From the NCBI GenBank assembly GCA_949286445.1, contig CASECL010000248.1:1-6162 (forward strand): a DNA stretch of 6,162 bases, given 5' to 3'. Below the pieces are notes generated by a model. That model had not been told where the DNA came from, did not search any database, and saw only the letters and a program-made list of their open reading frames with translations. Below, piece after piece: positions 4,807-6,162 of this stretch. This stretch comes from an uncultured bacterium. Its GTDB lineage: Bacteria > Verrucomicrobiota > Lentisphaeria > Victivallales > Victivallaceae. The position numbers and the translations under genes are program-made. How positions within the stretch are numbered: the stretch's first letter is position 1; each line of letters begins with the position of its first letter.

Positions 4807-6162
4807 GGGAAACTCAGCCTGCATGCAGTGGCAACTCCGGTTCCGTAAACCCACGGCCGGTCAGGCCAGACCAGTTTGTCCGGCAATGCACACTCAAGTT
4901 CATCAATACAGTCGATATCGCCGGCAAGATATTCCCGCAGTCTCCGGCGGCACTCCAGCAGTCTGGCACGCAAACCTCCGTTGCGGATTTCCAGAATTTC
5001 AAGACCGAACGCTTTGCTGTTTAAAAGGTAATTATCCCGCATTGCCCGGTTGAGCCGGTCAAAACTTTTCAACAGCTCTTTCCAGCGGCTGCCGGTCAGA
5101 CGGCGCAGTTTGCGCCGGTCCCCGGCACGGTAAGCCTCCGTCAGATCCCGGTGATAACTTATTTTCTGTCCGAGGAAAAGAGCCAGCAATCTTATTCTCT
5201 CCAGATTGCCGCCGCGGTTTCCGCCGGAAGCTTTCTCCATCTTTTCCGCAATTTCCCGGTATTTATGCCGGATTTCCCGCTCAAAATGGTCTATCTTTGA
5301 AGCATAGTTCTTCTGTACCATCCCCATAAGCGGATCATCCCAGAGCAGCATAGTAGGCAGAATATCCAGCTCTTCACCGGATTTATCCTTCATTTTCACA
5401 TTGATTTCTGATGCCGCCAGCACTTCAGAATAATCCGCACCGCAGACAGTTTCAAAAATCCGCGCCGTCCGTTTTTCATCCCGGCATCCGAAGGTCAAAT
5501 CAGCCGCACTGAATAATCCGGCATACATCGAATTCCAGTCGCATAACGCTCCGTCATCACCCCACATGGTAAAGAAAAATTCATTTACTTTCTCCGCCAG
5601 GCATGCCTCAATGCACGGCACCACCGTCTTTACCGACTGTTCGTGATCATAAAAGAACCTGCCCCACGTCCAGATGCCGGAAGCCATAACCGGTTCAAAT
5701 CCCATCTTCCGGTGACTCTGAATCATCCTCCGGTAATCCGCCGCATCACGGTGATAATAATCCCAGTAAACCAATTGCACATTTTCAGGGATTTTCCGGC
5801 TTACTTCCGCCGGAACTTCACACTCGCAATAGTAATCCTGTTCCGGATTGCTCATTCTGAAATACATGTCCGACCAGATCATTGGACGCAGTCCAACCTC
5901 CGCACAAATCCGGTTTACTTTTTCCAAGTGGTTGTTGAAGAGTTCAAAAGGCGGAGCGTACCCCTTGTAATCCAGATATTTGCCGCGGCCTAAATCATGG
6001 GTTTCATCCATCCCCAGATGAATTCTCCGGCTGCGCAACGCATCAGACCAGAACTGCAGCATTTTTTCAATCAGTTCATAAGTTTCCGGAACATCAGTCC
6101 GTACCACTCTGACAGTGTCTTTTATGTTATTATAACAAGCCCATTTTATAACGTGTTCCAAA
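4803..6162 (-). CDS. GH20 beta-N-acetylhexosaminidase, GcnA-like (5' end beyond the window)
   Basis: The visible 452 codons read in from the right edge and end at TGA 4803-4805; the true start lies outside. Numbered from the first full codon (6161), the catalytic Asp-Glu pair is D52-E53 in HLGMDETHDLGRGKYLD (48-64). Further active-site segments are MIWSDMYFR (94-102), VYWDYYH (131-137) and FFTMWGDDGALCDW (196-209). These match the GcnA-like branch of GH20, which removes terminal beta-linked N-acetylglucosamine or N-acetylgalactosamine. A long helical, charged C-terminal region follows, from about residue 230. GcnA enzymes have about 630 residues, so roughly the first quarter is missing from view and any signal peptide cannot be judged. 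The gene overlaps the LplT-like transporter by 4 bases and is the first visible gene of that operon. Exact sugar preference is unknown. Confidence 0.9.
   Translation of the reverse strand, partial: LEHVIKWACYNNIKDTVRVVRTDVPETYELIEKMLQFWSDALRSRRIHLGMDETHDLGRGKYLDYKGYAPPFELFNNHLEKVNRICAEVGLRPMIWSDMYFRMSNPEQDYYCECEVPAEVSRKIPENVQLVYWDYYHRDAADYRRMIQSHRKMGFEPVMASGIWTWGRFFYDHEQSVKTVVPCIEACLAEKVNEFFFTMWGDDGALCDWNSMYAGLFSAADLTFGCRDEKRTARIFETVCGADYSEVLAASEINVKMKDKSGEELDILPTMLLWDDPLMGMVQKNYASKIDHFEREIRHKYREIAEKMEKASGGNRGGNLERIRLLALFLGQKISYHRDLTEAYRAGDRRKLRRLTGSRWKELLKSFDRLNRAMRDNYLLNSKAFGLEILEIRNGGLRARLLECRRRLREYLAGDIDCIDELECALPDKLVWPDRPWVYGTGVATACRLSFP

Noticed and set aside
4806..4854. Longer N-terminus for the LplT-like transporter (starts at 4854 or 4824)
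   Set aside because: The extra residues are unlike the family N-terminus and would lie within GH20 coding sequence, whereas the ATG at 4806 gives the typical short start and a standard ATGA overlap.
4222..5053. + strand frames of 151 and 111 codons opposite the transporter and GH20 genes
   Set aside because: Shadow frames with no family features, rich in Gln, Lys and Arg because they are read antisense to membrane-protein codons.
6159..6161. TTG at the right edge as the start of the GH20 gene
   Set aside because: The frame is open to the window edge, and GcnA-type enzymes have a long N-terminal part ahead of this point, so the TTG is an internal leucine codon.
1..6162. Very frequent CCGGA/TCCGG words across the window
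   Set aside because: They occur mainly inside coding frames as Pro-Glu, Pro-Asp, Arg and Gly codons and are not regularly spaced, so codon preference explains them better than a repeat family.

Overview
The window is bacterial, densely packed, and has about even base composition with many CCG, CGG, GAA and GGA codons. An AraC regulator divergent from a Gfo/Idh/MocA-type oxidoreductase, with a GcnA-like GH20 hexosaminidase and a lone HPr nearby, resembles carbohydrate-degrading members of the PVC group, especially Lentisphaerota (Victivallales). That placement is an inference from gene types and style; no rRNA or marker gene is present to prove it.

Left block (1-2080): a divergent pair. Reading leftward is a Gfo/Idh/MocA-family NAD(P)-dependent sugar oxidoreductase (51-1151). 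It is followed after 23 bases by the first nine codons of another gene (1-27), which has a good ribosome binding site and a hydrophobic, signal-like N-terminus. Reading rightward is an AraC-family regulator (1259-2080). The 107-base gap holds a clear promoter for the oxidoreductase (TTGTTA, 17 bases, TATAAT) and a weaker opposing promoter for the regulator; their -10 boxes overlap.

Middle (2081-3440): a radical-SAM lysine 2,3-aminomutase-family gene (2134-3138) follows the regulator on the + strand. It converges, with only 8 bases between stop codons, on an HPr-like phosphocarrier gene (3147-3440, minus strand). HPr has its own near-consensus promoter (TTGACA, 17 bases, TATATT), placed over the stop codon of the gene upstream of it.

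Right block (3499-6162, minus strand): a GH20 beta-N-acetylhexosaminidase of the GcnA-like type, whose 5' end lies beyond the window, overlaps by 4 bases (ATGA) an LplT-like major facilitator transporter. These two are probably translated in a coupled way, with HPr next downstream.

Together the genes suggest sugar and amino-sugar catabolism under local AraC control, next to housekeeping-type genes (aminomutase, HPr, lysophospholipid-type transporter). I see no CRISPR array, RNA gene, insertion sequence, phage gene or clear rho-independent terminator, and no gene-free stretch over 300 bases. I found no convincing new multi-gene system. The most worthwhile leads are the unusual start of the aminomutase gene, its mix of KamA-like residues with an EpmB-like length, and the GH20-transporter coupling.
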